This document shows positions 1 through 8,168 of a DNA stretch of 64,000 nucleotides, piece by piece. Source of the stretch: Amphibacillus jilinensis Y1 (lineage in GTDB: Bacteria; Bacillota; Bacilli; Bacillales; Amphibacillaceae); contig NZ_JH976434.1 of assembly GCF_000306965.1 (NCBI RefSeq), forward strand, positions 1,248,619-1,312,618. The letters are read 5' to 3'. Each line of letters opens with the position of its first letter. Within the stretch, counting starts at the first letter, position 1. The notes beneath the pieces are model-generated. The model had not been told where the DNA came from. It saw only the letters and a list, made by a program, of their open reading frames with translations, and did no database searches. Made by a program: the position numbers and the translations under genes.

Positions 1-220
1 AATCAATATCTACTAGTAATCCATTATCAAAATTAGAAAAAGGGGCTAATCTGAGTTGGCCTAGCATTTCCATTTCAACAGGCCGAGAAGCAAATGCCTT
101 CTTCGGCCCAATCGGATCAACCCACAACCTAGAGCGATCTACAAACAAATGCTCATGCATTAAAGTTACCCCTAATTCATCTGCATTTATTTCTCCTTGA
201 ACAGTTTGAACACTAGACAT
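1..220 (-). CDS. Phosphotriesterase-family metal hydrolase, N-terminal part (runs off window)
   Basis: Reading the minus strand from the ATG at 220 gives an open frame to the window edge (73 codons). It begins with SSVQTVQGEI, then ELGVTLMHEHLFVD. The QTV-x-G-x-I start and the HEHL metal-binding pair are hallmarks of the phosphotriesterase-related (PTE/PHP) amidohydrolase family, whose members hydrolyse lactones or phosphoesters with a binuclear metal centre. A GGAGGAG ribosome site lies about 9 bases upstream. It starts 18 bases after the permease stop, so it is probably the last visible gene of the LacI-GATase1-ABC operon. The remaining two thirds lie outside the window, so the substrate cannot be judged. 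Confidence 0.8.
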   Translation of the reverse strand, partial: MSSVQTVQGEINADELGVTLMHEHLFVDRSRLWVDPIGPKKAFASRPVEMEMLGQLRLAPFSNFDNGLLVDID

Positions 221-238
221 ATCGCTTATCTCCTCCGA

Positions 239-1237
239 CTATTTTTTATTACTAAAAAATTTAACATTGATAAAGACCGCTAATAATAGCACAAAGCCTT
301 CAATGATTTGGATAATGAAAGGTGACACATGCATAAGCATTAAGCCGTTTTGGATAATTCCGATTAACGCGACGCCAATGATCGTTCCAATAATGGTTCC
401 TGCTCCACCAAAGAGAGCCGTTCCACCAAGGACAACAGCTGCGATAATATCCAGCTCAAACGTGTTCCCTATATTAGAGGAGCCTGATCCCAGACGAGCG
501 GCAATAATCAAACCACCTAAAGCTGCCGCTGATCCAGTCAAAATATATGTCCAAATCTTGACCTTTCTAGTAGGCACACCCGTCCGTCTAACAGCCTCCT
601 CATTTGCCCCAATACCGGTCACGTAATTTCCAAAACTGGTATACTTTAATGCAACCAAACCCATGCCAGCTATTATGACAGCAACCATGACAGCAATAGG
701 TACACCTAAAAGGCGACCGCGCCCTAGTTGAACGAGCCATGTTTGGCCAGAAATAGCGACGGAGTAACCACCCGTTACTAACAAGGCAATGCCTCGGATG
801 TACATCATTGCGGCTAAAGTCGTAATTAATGGGGGGATATTATGATAGGCGATGATGTATCCATTGATCGTTCCAATACTAACACCTGCTAGAAGAACAA
901 TCGCTAGCGTTAATAATCCGTTTACCCCCGCACTTAAAAGCGTGGCCGCTAGCGCACTCGCCAATGCTAATGTCGAGCCTACAGAGAGATCAATGCCCCC
1001 TGTAGTAATAACAAAAGTCATCGCTACAGCAACTATAATATTCGGGGCAATCTGAATAATTAGGTTTGTAAAGTTGTTAACCGTTAAAAAAGAGTTAGTG
1101 ACACTACTAAAAAAGATAGAAACGACGAATAGCACACCAAATATACTAATCACTGAAGTGTTCTCTCTAATAAACTTCTTTAGATGGGATTCTTGCTTAA
1201 TTCTTCCGCTTATATATACATTTTGCTCCGCACTCAT
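239..1237 (-). CDS. Ribose-type sugar ABC transporter permease
   Basis: This 332-residue, very hydrophobic protein is of the RbsC/BPD_transp_2 family and forms the membrane channel of a CUT2 sugar importer. Visible signs are the N-terminal cytoplasmic stretch, about nine membrane segments, the family signature TTGGIDLSVGS near residue 80 and the cytoplasmic loop ENEEAVRRTGV-like region (GANEEAVRRTG) near 210. Its ATG overlaps the stop of the ATPase gene by 4 bases (ATGA), which implies translational coupling. The substrate is probably a pentose or a nucleoside-like sugar, judged only from the family and the nearby ribokinase. Confidence 0.9.
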   Translation of the reverse strand: MSAEQNVYISGRIKQESHLKKFIRENTSVISIFGVLFVVSIFFSSVTNSFLTVNNFTNLIIQIAPNIIVAVAMTFVITTGGIDLSVGSTLALASALAATLLSAGVNGLLTLAIVLLAGVSIGTINGYIIAYHNIPPLITTLAAMMYIRGIALLVTGGYSVAISGQTWLVQLGRGRLLGVPIAVMVAVIIAGMGLVALKYTSFGNYVTGIGANEEAVRRTGVPTRKVKIWTYILTGSAAALGGLIIAARLGSGSSNIGNTFELDIIAAVVLGGTALFGGAGTIIGTIIGVALIGIIQNGLMLMHVSPFIIQIIEGFVLLLAVFINVKFFSNKK

Positions 1238-1989
1238 GATGCATTCGTCCTTTCTGGTGAACCCATAATAGACTTGATCAGCGTTTCCAATGTGTATTGA
1301 TCCATCGGGCGATCATCGATACATTTTCCTTCGTTTAAAACCATGATTCGATCACACACTTCAAATAAATCCTGTAATCGGTGTGTAATCAACACGACAC
1401 TTACACCTTTTTCCTTAACATTCTTGATCAGCTTTAACACCATGTCTACTTCCTTGACACCAAGAGCTGCCGTCGGTTCATCTAAAATGAGCACCTTCGG
1501 TTGAAATAGCATTGCCCTAGCAATAGCCACAGCCTGACGTTGCCCCCCAGACATATTCTCGACAGCTAATCGAGTAGAAGAAATATCAATGCCCAACCGA
1601 TTAAGCTGTTCTCTGGATTTAGCATGAAGGACCTTTTGATCAATAATTCCACCCACAAACTTAGTAGGTTCTCTTCCTAAAAACATGTTATTTGCGACAG
1701 ACAATGTATCACATAATGATAAATCCTGAAAAACCGTCTCGATATGCAAGTTTTTTGCTGTTCTCGGACTGTCTACTTTAACTTTTTTTCCTTCATAATA
1801 AAATTCGCCCTCATCAGGGATGACCACACCGCTTAATACTTTCATCAGCGTAGACTTTCCTGCACCATTATCACCAACCAAACCGAGCACTTCGCCCGGT
1901 TTGATTTGTAAATCAACCCCACGTAAAGATTTAATATTTCCATAGGATTTTCTTATATTTTTCATTTCTAACTGAAATTCATTATTCAC
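1234..1989 (-). CDS. Sugar ABC transporter ATP-binding protein (single ABC domain)
   Basis: This is an ABC ATPase with Walker A GDNGAGKST, signature MSGGQRQAVAIARAM and Walker B VLILDEPTAALG, followed by the switch histidine in LITHR. It is about 251 residues and carries one nucleotide-binding domain, as in FrcA-type CUT2 systems, and not the two fused domains of about 500 residues in RbsA. The longest frame starts at a GTG at 1998 that overlaps the ribosome site. The GTG at 1989, 8 bases after AAGGAG, is the better start. It lies between the substrate-binding protein (30-base gap) and the permease (4-base overlap) and powers that importer. Confidence 0.9.
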   Translation of the reverse strand: MNNEFQLEMKNIRKSYGNIKSLRGVDLQIKPGEVLGLVGDNGAGKSTLMKVLSGVVIPDEGEFYYEGKKVKVDSPRTAKNLHIETVFQDLSLCDTLSVANNMFLGREPTKFVGGIIDQKVLHAKSREQLNRLGIDISSTRLAVENMSGGQRQAVAIARAMLFQPKVLILDEPTAALGVKEVDMVLKLIKNVKEKGVSVVLITHRLQDLFEVCDRIMVLNEGKCIDDRPMDQYTLETLIKSIMGSPERTNAS

Positions 1990-2019
1990 GATACCCACTC
2001 CTTCCTAGGTAGTCACTAT

Positions 2020-2964
2020 TTATTCAAACATGGATCGAAACTCTTCGACATTTTCTGCAGTGACAATAGTCGCAGGTACATCAATCTGACCATCAACATC
2101 CTCTCCATTTATGAGTTTAAACGCTGACGAAACCGATTCCGCACCGTATTGGTCAGGGTGTTGTTGAATAACGGCTTCCACAAACCCTTCATCAATACCT
2201 TCTAAAACTTGGGCACTTAAATCCCAACCAAACAACTTAATATCGTGTTCCTTACCTTGTGATCTGACCGCGGAAACCGCGCCAATAAAGGCTGGTTCTC
2301 CTGTTACATAAACTGCATCTAAATCCGGGTTAGAAATAAATAAATTCTCTGCGGCTGACAACGCATTTTCTTGAACATTCTCACCATCTACTACACTAAT
2401 GATGTCAGATCCGCCCGCTTCTACTGTATCTACAAAGCTATCTTGACGATTAATTTGGATGGGCGAGTTTAATGCGCTCACAATACCGATATCAGCCGCG
2501 CCATCCCAGTATTCATTAAAGTACTCAGCTAACCTAACACTTTCTTCACTATTATCAACGCCAATTTGAACATTTATCGACTCATGATCAATCACAGAAT
2601 CGACAGAAATGAGGGGAATGCCTGCATCAGCTGCTTGCTCAACGACTGGCATAAGTGCACCAGGATCAATCGCATTAATAATAATGGCATCGACACCTTC
2701 ACTTATAAAGTTTTCAATCGCATTATTTTGGTCAACCTGATTATTATTCGCATTATAAACATTCAGATTAGCACCCAATTCTTCAGCCATTGCCTCAGCA
2801 CCTTTTACCATTTCGGTGAAAAATAGCGCTTCTTGATTAATGACCGTTAAAGCTATCGTAGGTTGATCTTGATCAATATCGTTGCCTTCGTCTCCTGCCC
2901 CATTCTCATCACATGCAACCACGAACACTAACGTAAATAATAGAAACAATACTAGTTTTCTCAT
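2020..2964 (-). CDS. Sugar ABC transporter substrate-binding lipoprotein (RbsB-like)
   Basis: This 314-residue periplasmic-binding-protein family 4 lipoprotein has an N-terminal signal with lipobox FVVAC (Cys near residue 19), so it is anchored outside the membrane and delivers sugar to the permease. The family pattern is clear: VDAIIINAIDPGALMPVVEQA, then IPLISVDS, then VYVTGEPAFIGAVSA. A GTG directly precedes the ATG in frame. The ATG at 2964 fits the GGAGGGG ribosome site better. It follows the GATase1-like gene by about 40 bases in the same operon. The family binds ribose, galactose, autoinducer-2 and related sugars, so the ligand is unknown. Confidence 0.9.
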   Translation of the reverse strand: MRKLVLFLLFTLVFVVACDENGAGDEGNDIDQDQPTIALTVINQEALFFTEMVKGAEAMAEELGANLNVYNANNNQVDQNNAIENFISEGVDAIIINAIDPGALMPVVEQAADAGIPLISVDSVIDHESINVQIGVDNSEESVRLAEYFNEYWDGAADIGIVSALNSPIQINRQDSFVDTVEAGGSDIISVVDGENVQENALSAAENLFISNPDLDAVYVTGEPAFIGAVSAVRSQGKEHDIKLFGWDLSAQVLEGIDEGFVEAVIQQHPDQYGAESVSSAFKLINGEDVDGQIDVPATIVTAENVEEFRSMFE

Positions 2965-3007
2965 CACTGAACCCCTCCGTTTTTTTGATTCGTTGCTACT
3001 TTCTTTT

Positions 3008-3748
3008 CTACTCGCTTTTTAAACCATTTAGTATCCGCATCCATAGTGGCGTATAGTACGCCCAATCCATAAAGGCTTCTGATCCCCAATGCGGGGCACA
3101 ATCACTAGCAAAACAAGCGACTTTCCCCTTTTGGTATTTACCAATCACAAGAAACGGATCATCTTCAATCGTCACTAGCGTTTGGGCATCGCTTTTTGCA
3201 ACAAACTTGTTATATCCCAAAAACATGGGCCAATCCTCAATCCCAGCTGTGATCGCATGCGTAACGGATGTTGATTTTGGATAAAGTCCTGCTGGCTCTT
3301 CCACTCGATCATCATGATCCATGAGCGTCACTGGAAGCACTTCAGCTAGTGGGCTATTTTTATAATTAGCTTTTGCCTCAATTCCAGTAAAGGAAAGGTA
3401 ACCACCTATCATTAATAGACCACCTCCTTGCTTTACATAATCCCGTATTAATGTTAATGGGTTTGATCTTGTTTTCATGTTATAAAACGTTTCATTTGGC
3501 AATAAAAAGGTATTACTGCCAATATCGCTAATGATAATCACTTGATAGTTTTGTAGCTCTTCTAGCGTTTTGGGAAAGCGAACTTGAACCTGGTGCGCTG
3601 GCATGTAATCAAGATCTACACCTTCTCCCTTTAATGAGTCGAGTAAAAATGTTGCACCCTCTTCATATTTTGTACTTGTAAAGCTATCAAATCCTTTTTG
3701 ATGAATCATATGAATGACCCATGATTCGCCAATAAACAATACCTTCAT
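3008..3748 (-). CDS. GATase1-like (PF07090-type) putative cytoplasmic glutamine amidotransferase-fold protein
   Basis: A 246-residue protein of the ThuA/GATase1-like group, with MKVLFIGESWVIHMIHQKG at the start and QGGGLLMIGGYLSFTG in the middle, the usual core of the PF07090 family. These proteins have the class I amidotransferase fold but usually lack a demonstrated amidotransferase role, and several sit in sugar operons. The longer frame starting at 3766 contains the AGGAGC ribosome site inside it, so the inner ATG at 3748 is the start. It lies between LacI and the ABC genes. A function in modifying or opening the imported sugar is possible but unproved. Confidence 0.75.
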   Translation of the reverse strand: MKVLFIGESWVIHMIHQKGFDSFTSTKYEEGATFLLDSLKGEGVDLDYMPAHQVQVRFPKTLEELQNYQVIIISDIGSNTFLLPNETFYNMKTRSNPLTLIRDYVKQGGGLLMIGGYLSFTGIEAKANYKNSPLAEVLPVTLMDHDDRVEEPAGLYPKSTSVTHAITAGIEDWPMFLGYNKFVAKSDAQTLVTIEDDPFLVIGKYQKGKVACFASDCAPHWGSEAFMDWAYYTPLWMRILNGLKSE

Positions 3749-3803
3749 GTTGTCAGCTCCTATCATCTATCTATTTAACAACCTAACCTTAATTAAAAAC
3801 GAC

Positions 3804-4793
3804 TTAACGCAGCGTGGATTCATTTTGAACCAGCATTAAATCTAATTCATATTTGTTGACACCACCCTTGGGATTCGCTATTTTTTCTAATAGTTCTTCA
3901 ACTGCTAAGTTTCCCATTTTAAATATAGGCTGTTTTATTGTCGTAATGGTCGGAACCATGTAGTCGACCATATTTATTCCGTCAAACCCAATGATTGCTA
4001 GATCGTCTGGTACTCGCTTATTCCATTCATAGGCAGCCTTTAAGGCACCGACTGCTGATAAATCATTTGCTGCAAAAACACCGTCAATTTCAGGGTGCTT
4101 GATTAATAGTTCTTTCATCCCTTGATAGCCACCTTTTACGGTGAATTCTCCTGGCGCTATCCAGCTTTGATCAAACCAATCATAAGCCTTCACTACTTTT
4201 CGATATCCCCAATACCTTTGTGTTGCCGTAACTTCCTTGTCTGGGCCACGCAGATGTCCAATCTTGTTGCATCCTACCTCAATGAGGTGCTCCACTGCCA
4301 TTTGCCCGCCTAATTTGTTTTTGACTGAAACATAGCTGAAGTCATTTTCAAAATTCGATCGATCAATGGTTACCACTGGGATATTTATAGACTTCAATGT
4401 CATCAGGTCATCATCTCTAAGCATATGTGAGTCAATAATAACGCCATCAACTAAATGGGTTTTTAACGAATGAATATAGTTTTCAAGCTTGTCTCTGTTG
4501 TCATCCGTATTGCATAGATAGACCCGATAGCCTGCTTGATTGGCGGCATTTTCAATTGAACTGGCCAACTCAGGAAAGAAAGGGTTGTTTATTGCTGGAA
4601 TAATTAGTGCGATCGTATTGGTGCTTTGTTTAGACAAATTTCGCGCTAATTGATTGGGTTTGTAATTCAATTCATCCATTACCTTGATGACAAGGTCAAC
4701 GGTCTCTTGTTTGACGCGCTTCTTATTAATCACCCTTGATACCGTCGCTACCGAAACACCTGCTTTTTTAGACACATCTTTAATATTAACCAT
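3804..4793 (-). CDS. LacI-family transcriptional regulator of the sugar ABC operon
   Basis: A 329-residue LacI/GalR repressor. It has an N-terminal helix-turn-helix (IKDVSKKAGVSVATVSRVIN), a hinge, and a periplasmic-binding-like sugar sensor with ALIIPAINNPFFPE and FAANDLSAVGALKA. The longer frame from 4889 is rejected because the GGGGGAAGG ribosome site sits just before the ATG at 4793 and the HTH starts there. It is the first gene of the operon running to the phosphotriesterase-like gene: 55 bases to the next gene and no second promoter seen. Two GTAACC/TGGTT sites in its own promoter point to autoregulation. Confidence 0.92.
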   Translation of the reverse strand: MVNIKDVSKKAGVSVATVSRVINKKRVKQETVDLVIKVMDELNYKPNQLARNLSKQSTNTIALIIPAINNPFFPELASSIENAANQAGYRVYLCNTDDNRDKLENYIHSLKTHLVDGVIIDSHMLRDDDLMTLKSINIPVVTIDRSNFENDFSYVSVKNKLGGQMAVEHLIEVGCNKIGHLRGPDKEVTATQRYWGYRKVVKAYDWFDQSWIAPGEFTVKGGYQGMKELLIKHPEIDGVFAANDLSAVGALKAAYEWNKRVPDDLAIIGFDGINMVDYMVPTITTIKQPIFKMGNLAVEELLEKIANPKGGVNKYELDLMLVQNESTLR

Positions 4794-4809
4794 TATTACC
4801 TTCCCCCAA

Positions 4810-4879
4810 AACCGGTTACATCCCTTTAATATCAACCTTTTACTATAAAAAACAAAGATTTTTATGTAACTGGTTACTA
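4810..4879 (-). promoter_or_regulatory. LacI operator pair and promoter of the sugar ABC operon
   Basis: A palindrome GTAACTGGTTAC lies at 4868-4879 and a partial copy AACCGGTTAC at 4810-4819. They are typical LacI-type operators with a central CG or its variant. On the minus strand a promoter can be drawn with -35 TTACAT (4871-4866, inside the first operator) and -10 TATAGT (4847-4842), spacer 18. The second operator then falls in the early transcribed region. This arrangement suggests repression, perhaps with looping, by the LacI protein encoded just downstream. Confidence 0.6.
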
Positions 4880-5002
4880 TAGTTGACATGTTAAATGATC
4901 ATATAGTCAGTGTCATTAGCCTTGTAACATTTTCTTACCTTGTTTTTTAAATATTCTGACTTTTTATTATCTTTGCTTTCCTCAAAATTACTAGAGCACC
5001 AT

Positions 5003-5148
5003 TGATAAAACGAACCTTCAATCAGCAGGATTTTCATGCTTCTCCCACTGATGGGGAGCTAAGATTTAGCGTCCGTTAGCTCCAACCTAAATAGCTGTGC
5101 TCTACATTCTAGTTTGATGCGCGCATTTTACGGGCGATTATCTGTAAT
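5003..5148 (+). repeat. Intergenic repeat copy 1 (tandem with copy 2)
   Basis: Starts TGATAAAACGAACCTTCAAT and ends ACGGGCGATTATCTGTAATA, matching both ends of the family. Its last bases are also the first bases of copy 2. The hairpin-1 arms (ATCAGCAGGA / TCCCACTGAT) pair at 8 of 10 positions. It lies between the LacI and ribokinase genes and has no open reading frame. Confidence 0.85.
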
Positions 5149-5305
5149 AAAACGAACCTTCAATCAGTGGGAGTTTTCGTTCTTCTCCCACTGATTGTTA
5201 GTTGAGTGAATCAGGACATTAGCGTCCGTTATCCCCCGCCTAAATAGATTTGCTCTACTTTCTATTTTGAGGTGGGATTTTTACGGACGGTTATCTGTGA
5301 TAAAA
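5143..5305 (+). repeat. Intergenic repeat copy 2 (best-preserved reference copy)
   Basis: This is the copy used to define the element. Hairpin 1 has perfect 13-bp arms at 5161-5173 and 5185-5197 (CAATCAGTGGGAG and its complement). A second, longer hairpin is closed by CGTCCGT (5223-5229) with ACGGACG (5283-5289) and continues inward with CCCGCCTAAATAGA at 5235-5248 against 5261-5276. The element ends TTATCTGTGATAAAA, directly next to the ribokinase terminator. Confidence 0.9.
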
Positions 5306-5309
5306 ATAA

Positions 5310-5349
5310 CCTCAACGGCCACCTTGAACAGATCAAGGAGCCATTGAGG
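5310..5349 (-). terminator. Terminator of the M20-ribokinase operon
   Basis: CCTCAACGGC (5310-5319) pairs with GCCATTGAGG (5340-5349), with a second inner stem CCTTGA/TCAAGG. On the minus strand the stem is followed by GGTTATTTTTATC. It lies 34 bases beyond the ribokinase stop. Confidence 0.75.
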
Positions 5350-5382
5350 CTTGAATCAAGTCATTATTAAGTTATGCCGGCA

Positions 5383-6261
5383 TTAGTGCACCTCGGTATT
5401 AAAATTTAAGACTTCAGCTAAAGATGGCATCCCGGTCTGCGCACCTTCTTTAGTAACAGATATAGCAGCTGCTATATTGGCTTTTGGTATCGCTTCTGAT
5501 AGCGGGATACCTTTTGATATAAATGCTGCTAAAGCGCCATTAAACGTATCTCCCGCACCGGTTGTATCCTTCACCTCTACAACCGAGGCGGGATAACATC
5601 TACCTTTATACTCAACACCTTCGCTTCCCTTGGTCACAATTAATTTATCATCTATCTCTAAGCAATCTGTATCTAACTTTAGTTCACGTGCCTCTAATGC
5701 ATTCGGCGTGATATAAGTTAGATTGTTTAAGAGATTCGCAGACAATTTTTGATATGGGGCGGGATTTAGAATGACTGGGATCTTTTCTTTTACAGCAATA
5801 TTCGTCACATATTCAACTGTCTCTATCGGTATTTCTAACTGCATTAAAATCACATCACTCGTTGTAATGGCCTCGATATTCTGATCAATAAGCTTTGGCG
5901 TCACATAAGTATTGGCACCAGGGGCTACAATTATTCGGTTATCGTGTTCTGAAAGTATAATATTAGCTACCCCTGTCGAACAACCCGCCTTCACTCGGAC
6001 ACCATCTAAATTGATGCCTTCACCTTGTAATCCGTTTAATAGGCTTGTTCCAAAAACATCATCACCTACAGCACCAATCAACTTAACAGCTGAACCAAGC
6101 CTCGCCGCCGCAACAGCTTGGTTAGCACCTTTACCACCTGGATAAGTTATAAACTCACCGCCAATCACCGTTTCTCCTTTAGCGGGTAACTGTTTGGTTG
6201 TAATTGTCATATCCATATTTATACTACCTATTATACAAACCGTCGTATCCTGTTTGGTCAT
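5383..6261 (-). CDS. rbsK: Ribokinase-family sugar kinase
   Basis: A 292-residue PfkB-family kinase. The N-terminal sugar-binding motif GGKGANQAVAAARLG (about residues 42-56) is the RbsK type, and the C-terminal DTTGAGDTFNGA holds the anion hole and the catalytic Asp (near residue 240). The protein probably phosphorylates D-ribose or a similar pentose to the 5-phosphate in the cytoplasm using ATP. It follows the M20 hydrolase gene by 27 bases and ends at a strong terminator, so the two form an operon upstream of, but separate from, the ABC operon. Pairing with a carbamoyl-amidohydrolase hints at a ribosylated ureido compound, but that is inference. Confidence 0.85.
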   Translation of the reverse strand: MTKQDTTVCIIGSINMDMTITTKQLPAKGETVIGGEFITYPGGKGANQAVAAARLGSAVKLIGAVGDDVFGTSLLNGLQGEGINLDGVRVKAGCSTGVANIILSEHDNRIIVAPGANTYVTPKLIDQNIEAITTSDVILMQLEIPIETVEYVTNIAVKEKIPVILNPAPYQKLSANLLNNLTYITPNALEARELKLDTDCLEIDDKLIVTKGSEGVEYKGRCYPASVVEVKDTTGAGDTFNGALAAFISKGIPLSEAIPKANIAAAISVTKEGAQTGMPSLAEVLNFNTEVH

Positions 6262-6288
6262 TTCATATTCCTCACCTTCTCATGCGCT

Positions 6289-7587
6289 CTACATTGTTTT
6301 TTCAATTAGACGTTTTAATACATGAATGGAATGCACGCAATCATTTAAAGAAGACCACTCCTCAGGATTATGACTGATCCCTTTTTCACTTCTTGTAAAT
6401 AGCATAGCCATTGGAAGATAGTTACCTAAGATCATAGCATCATGACCTGCACCGCTGTGCAATGGATAAGCTTGGCCTAAAATCTCTTCACTCGCTAATT
6501 GAGCCTGAGTTGCTAGGGCTTGATCCACTTGAACGGGCTCAACATTTAAGGCTTCTTCCATGTTGACTTGGATGCTAAGCTCTTGTGCCACTTGTTTGGC
6601 ATGGTCCTTTACCGCTTCAATTAATAATCTTCTCGCATGCTGATCAATATCACGAATATCCACCGTTAAGCGTACTTCTCCTGGTATAATATTGGTTCCA
6701 TTAGGCGACACATTGATTTTACCTACTGTCGCAACAGCAGTTGGACTGAATTGTGCTGGTAAGCTTGGCAATCCAGCAATAAACTGACTTGCAGCCAAGA
6801 GCGCGTCCTTCCGCCCTGTCATAGGCGTGTTACCAGCATGGTTCGCCTCACCCAAAAATACGATATCCAACCAGTATGGCCCAGCTATCCCAGTGACTAC
6901 ACCTACAGGCATATGACTATTTTCAAGCTTCTTTCCTTGTTCTATATGCACTTCTACATATGCCGCTATATCCGCTAAATCCCGCTTTGCACGAACAAGC
7001 TGCTCAGGATTTAATCCTACCCCTTCGACAACTTTCTTGAACGATTGACCATCCTGATCAGATAGTGCTAATTGCTTTTCTAGCTCTAATTCTCCAACCA
7101 TCGCCTGACTACCTGTATAACCAGCATTAAAACGTGCACCTTCTTCGTCAGAGAAAACAACAACCTCATAGGTTTTACTAGGTTGATAGCCTACTGCCCG
7201 CCAAGCTTCTACTACCTCTAGGGCAGCAATAACACCAAGCGGTCCATCAAAATGGCCACCATTGGGAACACTATCTACATGCGAACCTGCCAAAATAACT
7301 GGGGTAGCAGCTTCGCCATGATACCGACCAAAAACATTACCTGCATCGTCTTGATAAACCGTTAAATCAGCTTGTCGCATCCAGCTTTTAACGACTTCCT
7401 TCGCTTCACGTTCCTCAGCGGAGTAGCCTAATCGATAGCTACCTCCATGCTCGGTTAAACCTATTTTAGTTAGCTCTGCTAAGCGCATAGCAACCCTTTT
7501 CCCGCTAATCCCATCATAATCAAGAGCATGTGAATAATCATTAACGAGGCGGTTATAAAATTGCTCAGAAAACGTTGCTTTATTCAT
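6289..7587 (-). CDS. M20-family Zn hydrolase (allantoate amidohydrolase / N-carbamoyl-L-amino-acid hydrolase)
   Basis: A 432-residue protein of the hydantoinase/carbamoylase branch of M20. It has GSHVDSVPNGGHFDGPLG (metal His and bridging Asp), FSDEEGARFN (Glu pair), VEVHIEQG and the C-terminal SGAGHDAM and GISHNPEE motifs. All expected metal ligands are present. The family cleaves N-carbamoyl or ureido bonds (allantoate, N-carbamoyl amino acids, beta-ureidopropionate), releasing ammonia and CO2. The longer frame to 7620 is set aside because GGGAGAGGG precedes the ATG at 7587. It is first in an operon with the ribokinase. A decayed relative lies at 20932-21390. Confidence 0.88.
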   Translation of the reverse strand: MNKATFSEQFYNRLVNDYSHALDYDGISGKRVAMRLAELTKIGLTEHGGSYRLGYSAEEREAKEVVKSWMRQADLTVYQDDAGNVFGRYHGEAATPVILAGSHVDSVPNGGHFDGPLGVIAALEVVEAWRAVGYQPSKTYEVVVFSDEEGARFNAGYTGSQAMVGELELEKQLALSDQDGQSFKKVVEGVGLNPEQLVRAKRDLADIAAYVEVHIEQGKKLENSHMPVGVVTGIAGPYWLDIVFLGEANHAGNTPMTGRKDALLAASQFIAGLPSLPAQFSPTAVATVGKINVSPNGTNIIPGEVRLTVDIRDIDQHARRLLIEAVKDHAKQVAQELSIQVNMEEALNVEPVQVDQALATQAQLASEEILGQAYPLHSGAGHDAMILGNYLPMAMLFTRSEKGISHNPEEWSSLNDCVHSIHVLKRLIEKTM

Positions 7588-7691
7588 CTTTTCCCTCTCC
7601 CTTATCGAATGATTTAACATCTATCTATCATTTTGGCATGGTGCTGAGTAATTTTTATTTAGTATACAGAAAAAAATAAAACAAAGCGAAT

Positions 7692-7808
7692 CATAAAACG
7701 AACCTTCAATCCATAGCAATTTAGGAAATCAGGAATTTAGCGCCAGTCTAATAGATCATTTCTTCCCTCCATTTTTCAGGGTGTTTTACGGACAGCCATT
7801 CATAATAA
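7692..7808 (+). repeat. Intergenic repeat copy 3 (internally shortened)
   Basis: Begins CATAAAACGAACCTTCAATC, contains AATCAGGAATTTAGCG, and ends GTTTTACGGACAGCCATTCA. About 35 bases are missing around hairpin 1. It lies upstream of the M20 gene. From 7809 to 7963 I see nothing coding. Confidence 0.75.
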
Positions 7809-7963
7809 ATAGACTTTTCTGACGTTTAATCTTGTGCTTAGTTTGGATTTCTTCACATACCTTGTATAGCTTGTGAACATTTTAGGAAACCATAGATTTG
7901 TACCCGCTAGATTTGCTTATACTTAGCAGGTGAAAATTTTAACAGCGACGATTGCTAACATAC

Positions 7964-8010
7964 AAAAACCCGAAATTAGGTAGCAAGTGACCACCTAATA
8001 TCGGGTTTTT
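7964..8010. terminator. Bidirectional terminator
   Basis: AAAAACCCGAAATTAGGT pairs with ACCTAATATCGGGTTTTT (one mismatch), giving a stem flanked by A and T runs on both sides. On the minus strand it is the likely terminator of the LacI gene ending at 8169, with a repeat copy in between. Confidence 0.75.
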
Positions 8011-8027
8011 CATCATTTCATATCATA

Positions 8028-8166
8028 TTCAATCCGTGGACGTTACTGTTCTTCTTCCACTGACTTGGTAGCTGAGTGGATCGGGAAATTAGCGTTCGTT
8101 ATCCCAGCTAAACAGAATTGTTCTACACCCTGTTTTGAAGGGCGTGTTTTACGGACGGTTATCTAT
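8028..8166 (+). repeat. Intergenic repeat copy 4
   Basis: Contains TCAATCCGTGG near its start, GAGTGGATCGGGAAATTAGCG in the middle and TTTTACGGACGGTTATCTATG at the end. The outer stem is GCGTTCGT against ACGGACG, so one pair is G-U where copy 2 has a C-G. It ends 3 bases before the stop codon of the LacI gene. Confidence 0.85.
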
Positions 8167-8168
8167 GC

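Noticed and set aside
267-1268. Plus-strand open frames over the ABC permease
   Set aside because: They are antisense shadows of a strongly conserved permease and have no ribosome sites or family features.
5003-5305. Insertion sequence or CRISPR array from the tandem repeats
   Set aside because: There are no transposase frames, no inverted terminal repeats and no regular short spacer-repeat pattern. The two units are about 150 bases and are members of a dispersed family.
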